This document shows positions 37,895 through 47,091 of a stretch of 57,417 nt of DNA, one piece after another. The stretch is taken from assembly GCA_009392215.1 (NCBI GenBank), contig VFGZ01000046.1, positions 1 to 57,417 on the forward strand. The letters run 5' to 3'. The DNA is from SAR202 cluster bacterium. Its GTDB lineage: Bacteria > Chloroflexota > Dehalococcoidia > Lucifugimonadales > Lucifugimonadaceae. Below the pieces are notes generated by a model. The model did not search any database. It saw nothing but the letters and a program-made list of their open reading frames with translations, and had not been told where the DNA came from. A program made the position numbers and the translations under genes. The stretch's first letter is position 1. The number at the start of each line of letters is the position of its first letter.

Positions 37895-38458
37895 CTAGTC
37901 AGCACGCCCAGTATATTCACCTGATGTTGAATTGACCATTATCCGATCTCCTGCAGAAATAAACAACGGCACTTGAAGTACTAAACCAGTGGTGGTGGTT
38001 GCGGGTTTGGTGGCTCCGCTTTGGGTGTCACCTTTAAGCCCAACTTCAGTTTCGCTGATCTCAAGTGTTACTGAAGAGGGCACTTCTACCGATATGGGTA
38101 CGCCTTCGTACATCATTAGCTCAATAGTATCGCCTTCTGAAATGTACTGTAGGGCGTTACCTAGCACTTCTTCACTAATGGCGAATTGTTCGAACGTTTC
38201 AGTGTCCATGAAGTTGTGCATATCGCCATCTGGATAAAGGTATTGCATAGATGGTGTATCTACCTCAGCACGAGTGAGTTTCTGGTTTCCCTGCAGTTTT
38301 CGTTCGTAGACATTGCCTGTCTTGATCTGTCTGACTTTTAAGGTGAGCGTAGGTGGGGCTTTTGGGGCCTGGCGGTGTTGCCAGTCCAAGATCTGATAGA
38401 CCTCATCGTCCAAAATGATGGTCATATTACGGCGGATTTCACTAGAGGATATGGTCAT
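37895..38458 (-). CDS. efp: Elongation factor P, variant loop
   Basis: 187 residues, three beta-barrel domains like a tRNA, relieving stalling at proline runs. The N-terminal loop that reaches the peptidyl-transferase centre reads APKAPP with Lys33 at the tip, not the common PGKG. The rest (KLQGNQKLTRAEV, YLYPDGDMHNFMD, LPLFI-type C-terminus with INVNT-like MVNSTSGEY) is standard. It follows pepP, and the aroQ-pepP-efp order is common in bacteria. Confidence 0.94.
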   Translation of the reverse strand: MTISSSEIRRNMTIILDDEVYQILDWQHRQAPKAPPTLTLKVRQIKTGNVYERKLQGNQKLTRAEVDTPSMQYLYPDGDMHNFMDTETFEQFAISEEVLGNALQYISEGDTIELMMYEGVPISVEVPSSVTLEISETEVGLKGDTQSGATKPATTTTGLVLQVPLFISAGDRIMVNSTSGEYTGRAD

Positions 38459-38569
38459 TGGAGTGTGTGTTCAAGTCAGGGGTCTCAATGTTCAATCAAA
38501 GAGTAGGCAAAGTTCATTAACAAAAGTAGGCTATCGGTTAGTAAACAACCTAGCAATATGGTCTACGAA

Positions 38570-39655
38570 CTAGGGGCTAATTTTAGCAGCATGGCTTAGC
38601 ATTTGGGCTTTGTCATTTTTCAGAATGACTACATCTTCGATTCGAACTCCACCCCAGCCAGGGATGTAAATACCCGGTTCGATGGTAAAAGGCATGCCGT
38701 TTTTTAGTTTGCCTTTTGAGTTGGGTCCGACCCCAGGATTTTCATGTACTTCTAGTCCTAATCCATGGCCAAGACTATGTCCAAAGTGGTCTTCATATCC
38801 CGCTTCAGCAATGATTTTTCGAGCAATTGCATCACATTCCTCACCTGTCATACCTGGTTTGACCATATCTATCGCCGCCAATTGCGCGGTCAATACGATG
38901 TCATATATGCGATTTATTTCGTCGCTTGATTCACCTAAAACCAATGTACGTGTGAGATCCGAACAGTAGCCTTTATATTTAGCGCCACAATCAAAAATTA
39001 TGGTCTGACCTTCGAGGATCTTGGTGTCTCCTGTAGAGTGATGGGGGCGGGCTGCGTTAGGTCCGACTGCAACTATCGTAGGGAATGATATGGATTCAGC
39101 ACCGCGTTCACGAACTGCTTGCTCAAATATCCAGGCAGCTTCTTTTTCAGTCATACCAACTTCGAGTTGCTTGGCTGTCTCTTCGAATGCCTGGTCACCG
39201 ATGTCTATTGCGTGTTGTAGAAGCGCTAGTTCTACATCGTCTTTGCTTGCTCGCAGTTCCATGCAAATACTTGATGTCGCTCTCAAGGTGGGGTCAGCGT
39301 TATTGTTTTTCAAACTTTTTCGGAAGCGGTCCAGAGTATCAACCGTCATATCATCCGCTTCAAACCCAAGTGTGGTGATTTTCAATTCATTAACTAGGGC
39401 AGCTAACCAATCGGGTTTGCCTCCTATACGATTAATTCTCCAACCAGGCGCCTGCTGAGAAGCTTGTTCGGTATAGCGAAAATCAGTGCATATGACAGCG
39501 TCTTTTTCTGTCAACAACAAATATCCAGCGCTGCTTTCAAACCCTGAGATGTATCGTCTATTTTCAGTATTACTTATAAAGATAGCGTCGAGATTATCCT
39601 GTGCTAGACGCTTTCGAAGCTTTTCAACGCGCAATGGGAATCGGAAATCACTCAA
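38570..39655 (-). CDS. M24 Xaa-Pro aminopeptidase
   Basis: 361 residues. Creatinase-like N-domain (1-125), then the pita-bread metallopeptidase domain with the five metal ligands in FDCGAKYKGYCSDLTRT, the His of SLGHGLGLEVHE, and Glu in TIEPGIY and RIEDVV. It removes an N-terminal residue that precedes proline. TTG start with AGGAG about 12 bases upstream. It lies between aroQ and efp. Confidence 0.93.
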   Translation of the reverse strand: MSDFRFPLRVEKLRKRLAQDNLDAIFISNTENRRYISGFESSAGYLLLTEKDAVICTDFRYTEQASQQAPGWRINRIGGKPDWLAALVNELKITTLGFEADDMTVDTLDRFRKSLKNNNADPTLRATSSICMELRASKDDVELALLQHAIDIGDQAFEETAKQLEVGMTEKEAAWIFEQAVRERGAESISFPTIVAVGPNAARPHHSTGDTKILEGQTIIFDCGAKYKGYCSDLTRTLVLGESSDEINRIYDIVLTAQLAAIDMVKPGMTGEECDAIARKIIAEAGYEDHFGHSLGHGLGLEVHENPGVGPNSKGKLKNGMPFTIEPGIYIPGWGGVRIEDVVILKNDKAQMLSHAAKISP

Positions 39656-39677
39656 TTCAAAGTATCTCCTAAGGCAA

Positions 39678-40121
39678 TTAACGGTCGATTACCGAGGATA
39701 GATGTTCTAGGGCGTAAAGATAACCTGCAGGACCAAAACCTGCTATTTGGCCGATAGCACTGCCAGCAAATACGGATTTCTGGCGAAATTCTTCACGGGC
39801 ATGGATATTGGAAAGATGGACTTCGATGAGTGGAAGTTTGGTATCAAGGATTGCATCGAGAATAGAGTACCCAACTTGAGTCAATGCTCCTGCGTTAATT
39901 ATCACCCCCTTGGCTTGTTCCGACCATTGTTGGATGAATTCGACGATTGAACCTTCATGGTTGGATTGGAAAAATTCCACTTCCACTCCAATATCCGATG
40001 CCTTTAGGGAAATGTCGTTTTCAATATCGGCTAGTGTTTTTGTACCGTAAAGGGACGTATCTCGTTTGCCGAGGTTATTCAGGTTTGGGCCGTTTATTAT
40101 GATTATTGTTTTTGACAACAC
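39678..40121 (-). CDS. aroQ: 3-dehydroquinate dehydratase, type II
   Basis: 147 residues forming a dodecameric flavodoxin-like enzyme of the shikimate pathway. GPNLNNLGKRDTSLYG contains the reactive Arg loop and catalytic Tyr; NHEGSIVEFIQ, INAGALTQVGY and LIEVHLSNIHAREEFR, with the catalytic His, follow. The GAYTH box reads GALTQ. GTG 40121 or TTG 40118 is the start. Confidence 0.93.
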   Translation of the reverse strand: MLSKTIIIINGPNLNNLGKRDTSLYGTKTLADIENDISLKASDIGVEVEFFQSNHEGSIVEFIQQWSEQAKGVIINAGALTQVGYSILDAILDTKLPLIEVHLSNIHAREEFRQKSVFAGSAIGQIAGFGPAGYLYALEHLSSVIDR

Positions 40122-40156
40122 ATGCTTCCAAGGTTTTGGGTGAGTTTCATGGGTGA

Positions 40157-41167
40157 TTAAGTTGAGCTTACAGGTCTATTGCTGTCAGGCGCTGCATTCT
40201 TAGTGTTATTTTTTGCTCCAGGGTGTGCTTTTAAATAGACATGACGGTTTTGCTCGGCTGAGATATGTGTATAGATCTGCGTGGTAGCGGGGCTACTATG
40301 CCCTAACAATTCCTGAACTACACGTAGGTCTGCTCCACCGTCTAAAAGGTGAGTGGCAAAACTATGTCGTATTGAGTGTGTGTGGAATTGAGGTGCTAAA
40401 CCGGCCTGTAGTGCATATTTCTTGACAATCCGCTGGACGGATCGTGAAGAAAGCCTTCCTCCCTTTTGGTTTAGCCACATGGCTGAGCAGGGTTTTCTAC
40501 CTGTGAATCTTGATCGAACATGTTCTAAGTACTCTACAACCCAACGGTTGCAGTGCTCGCCAAATAGTGCAACACGCGGTTTCGATCCTTTACCTACCAC
40601 ACGGATTTCTTGAGTTTTCAGGTCTATATCGTCAATATCCATGGATTGAATTTCCGACACTCGTAATCCAGTGGCGTAAAGAAGCTCGAGCAGTGCACGA
40701 TCACGGATACCGGCATTAGTATTTAGATCTGGAGCATTAAGAAGGCGATCTATTTCAAAATTCGAAGCTATAGCGGGTAGTTTTTTTTCTCTTTTTGGCC
40801 CTTTGATTATGCCGGTTTGTTCATCTCTGATATCTCCTGATTGCCTTAAGAATTTGAAAAAAGATTTTAGCGTAGAAAGTTTTCTTGAAACACTGTTTCG
40901 ATTGAATCCATTTGACATCAAATAGGCGAGGTAGCCTCGCAAAAATGATCGATCGACCTTATTCAGGTCATGCAGATTGGATTCCTCCATATACTTGACG
41001 AGTGGTACCAGGTCGTTTACGTAATTGCGTACTGTATTATCAGCTAACTGGAGTGTTGTACTGGCATGGTGTTTGAAATCATAGATATGATTTGACAGTG
41101 TCGGAGATTTTGATTTTCGTAGTATTCTTTCCATCGCAGGTGAGGGAAGACGATTACTCGTAGTCAT
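40157..41167 (-). CDS. Tyrosine site-specific recombinase, XerC/XerD type
   Basis: 336 residues. An N-terminal SAM-like domain (25-110) and a catalytic domain with the full set Arg169, Lys193, His264, Arg267, His290 and nucleophile Tyr299. It would resolve chromosome dimers at dif, together with the FtsK of this window. Its position after topA matches xerC in many genomes. No integrase hallmarks or attachment sites surround it, so it is housekeeping. The first 20 residues and the polar C-terminus are extra. Confidence 0.92.
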   Translation of the reverse strand: MTTSNRLPSPAMERILRKSKSPTLSNHIYDFKHHASTTLQLADNTVRNYVNDLVPLVKYMEESNLHDLNKVDRSFLRGYLAYLMSNGFNRNSVSRKLSTLKSFFKFLRQSGDIRDEQTGIIKGPKREKKLPAIASNFEIDRLLNAPDLNTNAGIRDRALLELLYATGLRVSEIQSMDIDDIDLKTQEIRVVGKGSKPRVALFGEHCNRWVVEYLEHVRSRFTGRKPCSAMWLNQKGGRLSSRSVQRIVKKYALQAGLAPQFHTHSIRHSFATHLLDGGADLRVVQELLGHSSPATTQIYTHISAEQNRHVYLKAHPGAKNNTKNAAPDSNRPVSST

Positions 41168-41211
41168 CGGATCCCTTCCGGATTGAACAAACGTTACCTC
41201 TCAGATTTGTC

Positions 41212-43275
41212 TTACGTTTTATCTCGTTTTTTTGAATTTTTGCGTGAGCCGCGCTTTTTGTTGGCTTCGGCAGCCACTGCTGCTGCTGCTTCTGGGTGGG
41301 CGATTGCGCAGTTTTCCATGGCAGTCTCCCAATCGACTTTCCAGTTTTCCGTGACCTCGCCTGAAGCACGTTCGCCGGGTCTAGTTGAAATTGCAACTCG
41401 ACATTCGGGGAATTTTCCACACCCCAAGAATTTTCCATATCGGCTTTGGCGTATGACCAGATAGTCTCCGCCGACACATTTTTCATCACTTAGCTGTACG
41501 AGACGTTGCGATGGAACTCGATCAGCTTTCTCCTTTGCAGTGCTTACTTCTTTTACAAATGGTCCGAAGAATTCCTGAAGCATGTTGATCCAGTTTTGAT
41601 CCCCATCCGCTATAGAATCCAGTTTGGCCTCTATAGAGGCGGTAAATCCGGTATCCATAATGCTTGAAATGTGCTTGGTGAGAAGGTCGGATACTGCCAT
41701 TCCGGTGGGAGTTGGTTTAAATCGGCTCTTTTCACGATCAACATACTGACGTTTTTCAATTGTGCCAACAATCGTGGCCCAAGTACTAGGTCTTCCAATT
41801 CCTTGTTCTTCTAAAAAGCGTATTAAATTTGCCTCAGTGAAACGAGGTGGAGGTTGCGTAAATTTCTGATTAGCCTCGACTGTCTGCTTTTCGAGAGAAT
41901 CACCTTCTAGTAACGATGGTAACTGTTCACTGTCGTCGTTCTGAGCATCTTCATCCTGAGTTTCTATGTACAGTTTTCGGTATCCATCGAATTTGATTAC
42001 TGATCCTGTTGCTCGCACTATGTATTCTTTGCCATTTGTTGCGATTGCTTTTATGTCCACACCTGTATTGTCGACGATTGCATCAGTCATTTGACTTGCG
42101 ATTGTTCGTTTCCAGATCATCGTATAAAGGCGAAGTTGTTCGGATGACAGGTACTGTTTGATTTTCTCGGGCGTGTTGTCTATCGATGTGGGCCGGATCG
42201 CTTCATGAGCTTCTTGGGCTGATTTGCTTTTAGTTTTATAGCGACGGGGACCCGATGAATAATCAGCTCCATATTGTGTGATGATGTGTTTTTCGGCTTC
42301 GCTCAGAGCATTTTCAGCGAGATTGGTTGAATCTGTTCGCATGTAGGTGATCAGGCCCTCAGGTTCCGAATTTTGTTTTACGATCCCTTCATAAAGATCT
42401 TGAGCTATGCGCATAGTACGTGATGCGCTAAATCGGAACGAGCGGGCTGCCTGTTGTTGTAACGTGCTTGTAGTAAATGGTGGGCGAGCTCGCTGTCTAG
42501 CTTCGCGCCTAGTAACGTTAGCAACTTTATATACGGCTCGCTCTAGATCACCTTTGATTTCCATCGCAGCTGATTCATTATTTATAATGGGCTTTCCTTT
42601 TTGCCCGGGTACGGTCTTGAGTGAAGCGGAAAAAATGTGTTTATTTTGCGCTGATTGTGTTTGGAGATCTGCCGTTATCACCCAGTATTCTTGAGGTTTG
42701 AAAGCTTCGATTTCTCGCTCACGGTCGACTATTATTTTTAGAGCAATCGACTGCACCCTGCCTGCTGAAAGGCCCTTGCGCCTTCCGCCAGGTATCTTGG
42801 ACCAAAGAAAATTACTGCCCTTGTAACCAACTCCACGATCAAGCACGCGGCGTGCTTGTTGTGCATTTACTAGATGCATGTCGATTTGGCGTGGATGCGC
42901 AAATGCTTCTTGGACTGCTGCATCGGTTATTTCATGAAAAACTACTCGTTTAAGGTCTTTTGAATTCCCGAGTTTTGCTGCTTCAACAAGATGCCAGGAG
43001 ATCGCCTCTCCTTCACGGTCGGGATCTGTCGCGAGGTAAACAGATTCGGCATGTTTGGCTGCTTTTTTAATTTCTGCTATTAACGTTTTTTTTGTGTTTA
43101 TATATGGTGCCTGGAAATTGATGTCAATATCTTCAACATCCCAGTCTTTTGGCAAATCACGTACATGGCCCATAGAGGCGAGCACCACATAATTCTTGCC
43201 TAAAAACCTTCCAACTGTCCTAGCTTTGGAGGGAGATTCTACGATTACCAAGTCACGTTTTACATCTGTCGTCAA
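41212..43275 (-). CDS. topA: DNA topoisomerase I
   Basis: 687 residues, type IA. TOPRIM domain (8-120) with Glu13 and Asp84/Asp86 (TDPDREGE); catalytic Tyr311 in GLITYMRTDST. The C-terminus has one degenerate zinc finger (KCVGGDYLVIRQSRYGKFLGCGKFPEC) with the first CxxC reduced to a single Cys. A Lys-rich tail ends the protein. It relaxes negative supercoils. First gene of the long minus-strand run. Confidence 0.97.
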   Translation of the reverse strand: MTTDVKRDLVIVESPSKARTVGRFLGKNYVVLASMGHVRDLPKDWDVEDIDINFQAPYINTKKTLIAEIKKAAKHAESVYLATDPDREGEAISWHLVEAAKLGNSKDLKRVVFHEITDAAVQEAFAHPRQIDMHLVNAQQARRVLDRGVGYKGSNFLWSKIPGGRRKGLSAGRVQSIALKIIVDREREIEAFKPQEYWVITADLQTQSAQNKHIFSASLKTVPGQKGKPIINNESAAMEIKGDLERAVYKVANVTRREARQRARPPFTTSTLQQQAARSFRFSASRTMRIAQDLYEGIVKQNSEPEGLITYMRTDSTNLAENALSEAEKHIITQYGADYSSGPRRYKTKSKSAQEAHEAIRPTSIDNTPEKIKQYLSSEQLRLYTMIWKRTIASQMTDAIVDNTGVDIKAIATNGKEYIVRATGSVIKFDGYRKLYIETQDEDAQNDDSEQLPSLLEGDSLEKQTVEANQKFTQPPPRFTEANLIRFLEEQGIGRPSTWATIVGTIEKRQYVDREKSRFKPTPTGMAVSDLLTKHISSIMDTGFTASIEAKLDSIADGDQNWINMLQEFFGPFVKEVSTAKEKADRVPSQRLVQLSDEKCVGGDYLVIRQSRYGKFLGCGKFPECRVAISTRPGERASGEVTENWKVDWETAMENCAIAHPEAAAAVAAEANKKRGSRKNSKKRDKT

Positions 43276-43576
43276 ATTTTTATCCTCGGATCGATAGCCA
43301 ATTCCAGATTATCGCTCGTTCTTTTAATTGAAAGAGATGTCACCGTATTTTTGTTAATTCGACTTGTTTCATTTATACGACCTGACCATGTCTCATTCTT
43401 AAACATTGTTTTCACGCGCGAGTTTGTCAAGCCTCTTTCCGCTGGACTATACGTGAATATGTTGTGAGAGGATGTGGGGTTACGTATTTGTTGATGATGT
43501 GTCTTATGTGGCTGGACGATTAAGTTTCAAAACAATCGGTCACTATGTTTGGAATTGTGAACCTTAGTAGGCGAAA
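43276..43576. other. Intergenic region upstream of topA
   Basis: 301 bases. On the minus strand a perfect TTGACA (43430-43425) is followed about 17 bases later by a weak AATGTT. This may be the topA promoter. Nothing else recognised. Confidence 0.35.
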
Positions 43577-43666
43577 TGGCGGAGAGGACAGGATTCGAAC
43601 CTGCGGTGAGCTTGCACCCACACACGCTTTCCAGGCGTGCCCATTAAACCGCTCTGGCACCTCTCC
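43577..43666 (-). tRNA. tRNA-Ser (anticodon GGA)
   Basis: On the minus strand a 7-bp acceptor stem (ggagagg/cctctcc), anticodon loop CTGGAAA giving anticodon GGA, a long variable arm, and the T-loop GGTTCGAATCC are visible. Discriminator G and an encoded CCA (43579-43577) complete it. Reads UCC and UCU codons. Confidence 0.97.
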
Positions 43667-43737
43667 GTGTTGGCAAACTAGTTTTCATAATTAAGCTTAT
43701 CGCTAATAGTAGGTGATTACACAAGCCAAATTATGCT

Positions 43738-43828
43738 TGGCGGAGAGAGCGGGATTCGAACCCGCGATATGCGGAATGCATATACCGGTTTTCGAGACCG
43801 GCGCCTTCAGCCACTCAGCCATCTCTCC
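43738..43828 (-). tRNA. tRNA-Ser (anticodon CGA)
   Basis: On the minus strand acceptor ggagaga/tctctcc, anticodon loop CTCGAAA giving anticodon CGA, a class II long variable arm, T-loop GGTTCGAATCC, discriminator G and encoded CCA (43740-43738). It decodes UCG and lies 71 bases upstream of the other serine tRNA, probably in one transcript. Confidence 0.97.
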
Positions 43829-43931
43829 TAACAGCTCAACTATAACAATCGAGTAATCGATTTTGATGGATGTTTTTGCACTTACAGGTACATCGGTTAT
43901 GTAAATTACTTGCGGGCGGTAAGTCAAAATG

Positions 43932-43961
43932 TTGACTTGGGATAAACTGGATCTTTACGAT
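43932..43961 (+). promoter_or_regulatory. Possible promoter of glmU
   Basis: TTGACT and TACGAT separated by 18 bases, about 140 bases before the glmU start. Confidence 0.4.
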
Positions 43962-44099
43962 GAAACTACCTGATGATTAGTATCCTATCTTTATCAGCAA
44001 ATATTTGAGCAGATTCTTGCATAAATGAAACTACTCCCCGTTAAAGTCGACTGTTCTGTTATGAACATAATTCAACTAATTGTAAGACGTGTTGGTTGA

Positions 44100-45446
44100 A
44101 TGAAAGTCGCAGGAATTATTCTCGCTGCTGGTAACGGGGCGCGAATGCGGACGAAGAAACCGAAGCCTCTTCATACAGTCGCGGGCCTATCCTTGCTTGC
44201 CCATACCGTACGAATAATGCGTGCTGGTGGGATTGGGGCGATTCAAGTTGTGGTATCTCGAGCATTAGCAGGCCATCCTGCACTTAAAGATATTTTGGGG
44301 GATGATATTGAAATTTCCGTTCAGACAGAACCTCGTGGCACCGCGGATGCTCTAAAAGCGGCCCGATCAGTATTTGCTGCTGCTGACACACTCGTTGTAG
44401 CGCCTGTAGATATGATTCTGGTAACTGGTGAGTTTGTGAGACGGATGATCACTCTACACCGAGAGTCCAACGCATTGTCGACTATTTTGGCATCTGAAGT
44501 TGATGACGCCTCAGGTCTTGGCAGAGTCAAACTTGACGATTTAGGTCAGCCGGTTTCAGTTCTTGAAGAAACTGAAACCGACGAAAGTTCATTGCATAGC
44601 AATCTGGTTAACACTGCTTGGTATTGTTTCGATAATAACTGGATATGGGATGTTCTTAATTCAGTAGAACCCGCTCGAAATGGTGAGATTTATCTACCTA
44701 GAGTTATTGAAAACGCGTCAGAGTTAGGTCGGGCAATGATGTTGGTTTCTGATCCTGATGCGGGTAGGGGAATTAATGATCTCAAACAGTTGGCTGTTGT
44801 AGAAAAAATAATGCGGCGACGTGCTAATGAATTACACATGCAAAGTGGCGTCACAATTCAAGATCCAGACTCAACATACATTGATCTTGATGTAGAAATT
44901 GGATGCGATACTTATATTGGCGCTGGCAGTCATATCGGAGCGGGCTCGAAAATAGGCCGAAACGTAATAATTGGGTCAAATACAAAGATTACGAGGAGCC
45001 TAATATTGGACGACGCAACAGTTGATGGTGCTCGTGTGGTCGATTCGACAATTGGTGATAAATGTTTTGTGGGGTCGAATTCACTTGTTCGCGGTGGTTC
45101 TGAATTGAAGATGGAAGTGAAGATCGGTAATCTCGTTGAGATTAAGCATTCAGTGATCGGATCTAACTCGAGAATATCGCATTTCAGCTATATGGGAGAC
45201 GCTACCGTTGGTGAAAACGTCAATATCGGTGCTGGTACCGTTACCTGCAATTTTGATGGCATTGAAAAGCACAGGACGCTTATTGGAGACGGTGCATTCA
45301 TAGGTTCCAATACCATGTTCATAGCCCCCGTAAAAATTGGCAACTTTGCGCGTACCGGGGCAGGAGCGGTTGTGCGATCCGAGGTATATGAAGGTGAAAC
45401 TGTGGTTGGGGTGCCCGCTAAATCAATAACCTCAACCTCCAAATGA
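44100..45446 (+). CDS. glmU: Bifunctional GlmU (GlcNAc-1-P uridylyltransferase / GlcN-1-P acetyltransferase)
   Basis: 448 residues. The uridylyltransferase half has the nucleotide-binding start ILAAGNGARMRTKKPKPLH. The acetyltransferase half (about 250-445) is a left-handed beta-helix of hexapeptide repeats ending ISHFSYMGDATVGENVNIGAGTVTCNFDG, in which the His is the probable catalytic base. Together they make UDP-GlcNAc for peptidoglycan. The Thr usual in GTRM is Ala here. ATG start, weak ribosome site. Confidence 0.93.
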   Translation: MKVAGIILAAGNGARMRTKKPKPLHTVAGLSLLAHTVRIMRAGGIGAIQVVVSRALAGHPALKDILGDDIEISVQTEPRGTADALKAARSVFAAADTLVVAPVDMILVTGEFVRRMITLHRESNALSTILASEVDDASGLGRVKLDDLGQPVSVLEETETDESSLHSNLVNTAWYCFDNNWIWDVLNSVEPARNGEIYLPRVIENASELGRAMMLVSDPDAGRGINDLKQLAVVEKIMRRRANELHMQSGVTIQDPDSTYIDLDVEIGCDTYIGAGSHIGAGSKIGRNVIIGSNTKITRSLILDDATVDGARVVDSTIGDKCFVGSNSLVRGGSELKMEVKIGNLVEIKHSVIGSNSRISHFSYMGDATVGENVNIGAGTVTCNFDGIEKHRTLIGDGAFIGSNTMFIAPVKIGNFARTGAGAVVRSEVYEGETVVGVPAKSITSTSK

Positions 45447-45577
45447 CTTATAAATATGTCTGATGAATCCTCCAGGACAGAAATTCAAGGGAATGATTAG
45501 AAAAGTAGAAAATATTAGAAGCTCCGACCAGCCTCCTGATACCAATAGGCAAGTCACGAGGTTTAAGGTGAATTGTT

Positions 45578-46876
45578 ATGTCATCTGAACACTTGTTACT
45601 GCTTATGTTGATTATTTCAGGCAGTTCTTTTTTTTTCATTGCCTTAGCCATTTCCTCACTCGGTACGCGTATAAATCCTCTCCCGTCGGCGGTTCGTAAT
45701 CCCAGTAACGGTGTGGGCGCCAGTCCCAATGGTGAATCACGTGCCGACCATCAGGATGATGGGTTCTCAGGGAGACTTAGCGCTGAATCTACCTTGATTG
45801 GTAGAACGGTTCAGGCCGTTGCCCTTATATCGGGTGGTCTATTGATATTTGCGATTTTGGACTTAGGTTATGCATTAAGTTACCAACTTGGGTTGAGTTG
45901 GCTGATAACAGCTATAGGAGCCGTCGTGCTTCAACTGGTCGCATCGGGCTTATCTGGATATCAGCGTAAATGGGCGCGAACAATGAGTAAGCCTGCTGGA
46001 ATGGTTTTGCGTTGGACCAGTGTCATTCCTGGGATTTCTAATATTGTTGATTTTTCACTTTCTCGTGGCCGAGGAGATGATGCAGTTGATGAAGATGTTT
46101 CAGCAGCGCTTAAGGAAAGTTTAGATTTTATAGAGGAATCAGTCATCCCAGCAGATCAAAATGAGTTGAAGATGATTCGCGGAATCTTGAGGATGGATAC
46201 TGTGAAAGTCCGTGAGATTATGGTGCCACGTGTGGACATGAATACGACAGCTGCGACATCCAGTATTGGTGCTGTTGCCGATCTCATGTCAGTTGGGGGA
46301 CACAGTAAAATACCAGTTTACGGAGACGATTCAGATGCTATTGTGGGGGTGGTTTTTGCTCGTGATGTTCTATCGGCCTTGGACAATGATAGAGATCCTG
46401 ACAGTCCAGTCGAGGATCTAGCCCGTCCAGCTCTACATGTACCGGAGTCTCAAAGTCTAGAAAGATTATTAAGGCAATTACAAGAACATCGAACTGGTTT
46501 GGCGATTGTGGTTGACGAGTATGGTGGTGTTTCTGGCCTGGCGACGGTCACGGATCTTATTGAAGAGATCGTTGGAGAGTTGATTGACGAATTTGATGTG
46601 GATGGTCCGGAAATACAGGTAGTTGATCCACAAGAGATCATTGCTGATGCTGGAGCTTCGATAGATCTCATGAACCAAACTCTTAAAACGTCGATAATTC
46701 CAGAAGGGTTTGACACCGTAGGTGGGCTAGTATTGCGTGAATTAGGCAAAATGCCATCTCCCGGAGACACAGTTACTGTCGATGATATAAAAATTACAAT
46801 TCAGACTGTAATCGGTCGTCGGATAAGGCGAGTGAAGATTGAACTCATTGATGTTGAATCTTTGAGCACTGATTAA
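45578..46876 (+). CDS. CBS-domain membrane protein, HlyC/CorC (CNNM) family
   Basis: 432 residues. One N-terminal membrane helix (4-27), a polar loop, then two or three helices (about 80-135), a paired CBS domain (about 208-325, with VREIMVPRVDM and GLAIVVDEYGGVSGLATVTDLIEEIVGE), and the CorC_HlyC transporter-associated domain (about 340-425, GFDTVGGLVLRELGKMPSPGD). The family is linked to divalent-cation (Mg) homeostasis. AAGGTG precedes the ATG. Confidence 0.9.
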   Translation: MSSEHLLLLMLIISGSSFFFIALAISSLGTRINPLPSAVRNPSNGVGASPNGESRADHQDDGFSGRLSAESTLIGRTVQAVALISGGLLIFAILDLGYALSYQLGLSWLITAIGAVVLQLVASGLSGYQRKWARTMSKPAGMVLRWTSVIPGISNIVDFSLSRGRGDDAVDEDVSAALKESLDFIEESVIPADQNELKMIRGILRMDTVKVREIMVPRVDMNTTAATSSIGAVADLMSVGGHSKIPVYGDDSDAIVGVVFARDVLSALDNDRDPDSPVEDLARPALHVPESQSLERLLRQLQEHRTGLAIVVDEYGGVSGLATVTDLIEEIVGELIDEFDVDGPEIQVVDPQEIIADAGASIDLMNQTLKTSIIPEGFDTVGGLVLRELGKMPSPGDTVTVDDIKITIQTVIGRRIRRVKIELIDVESLSTD

Positions 46877-47035
46877 TTGGCTTGGCATTAATAGAGATTG
46901 CCTTACACGTCAGTATCTTGGGGTTTTATCAATACATTTGACAATAGCTTGGGTAATTGAGTTTTCTTATTTTGTGTGTTGCTTGTGATACGAATATTTT
47001 TGTACAAGATATTTGTTACTGATTGACTTAAACAA

Positions 47036-47064
47036 AGACGCCCCGGTGTCACACCGGGGCGTCT
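47036..47064. terminator. Terminator hairpin
   Basis: An inverted repeat with arms agacgccccggt and accggggcgtct, 12 bp, and a 5-base loop gtcac. On the minus strand TTTGTTT follows, so it ends the collagen-like gene. It may also stop the CBS-protein transcript from the other side. Confidence 0.8.
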
Positions 47065-47091
47065 AATTTAATCCATCAAGAGGATGAGGAT

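Noticed and set aside
40157-41167. Tyrosine recombinase as a mobile-element integrase
   Set aside because: Its neighbours (topA, aroQ) and the lack of attachment repeats or cargo indicate a housekeeping Xer protein.
43703-43927. Minus-strand ORF over tRNA-Ser
   Set aside because: It lies across a clear tRNA gene.
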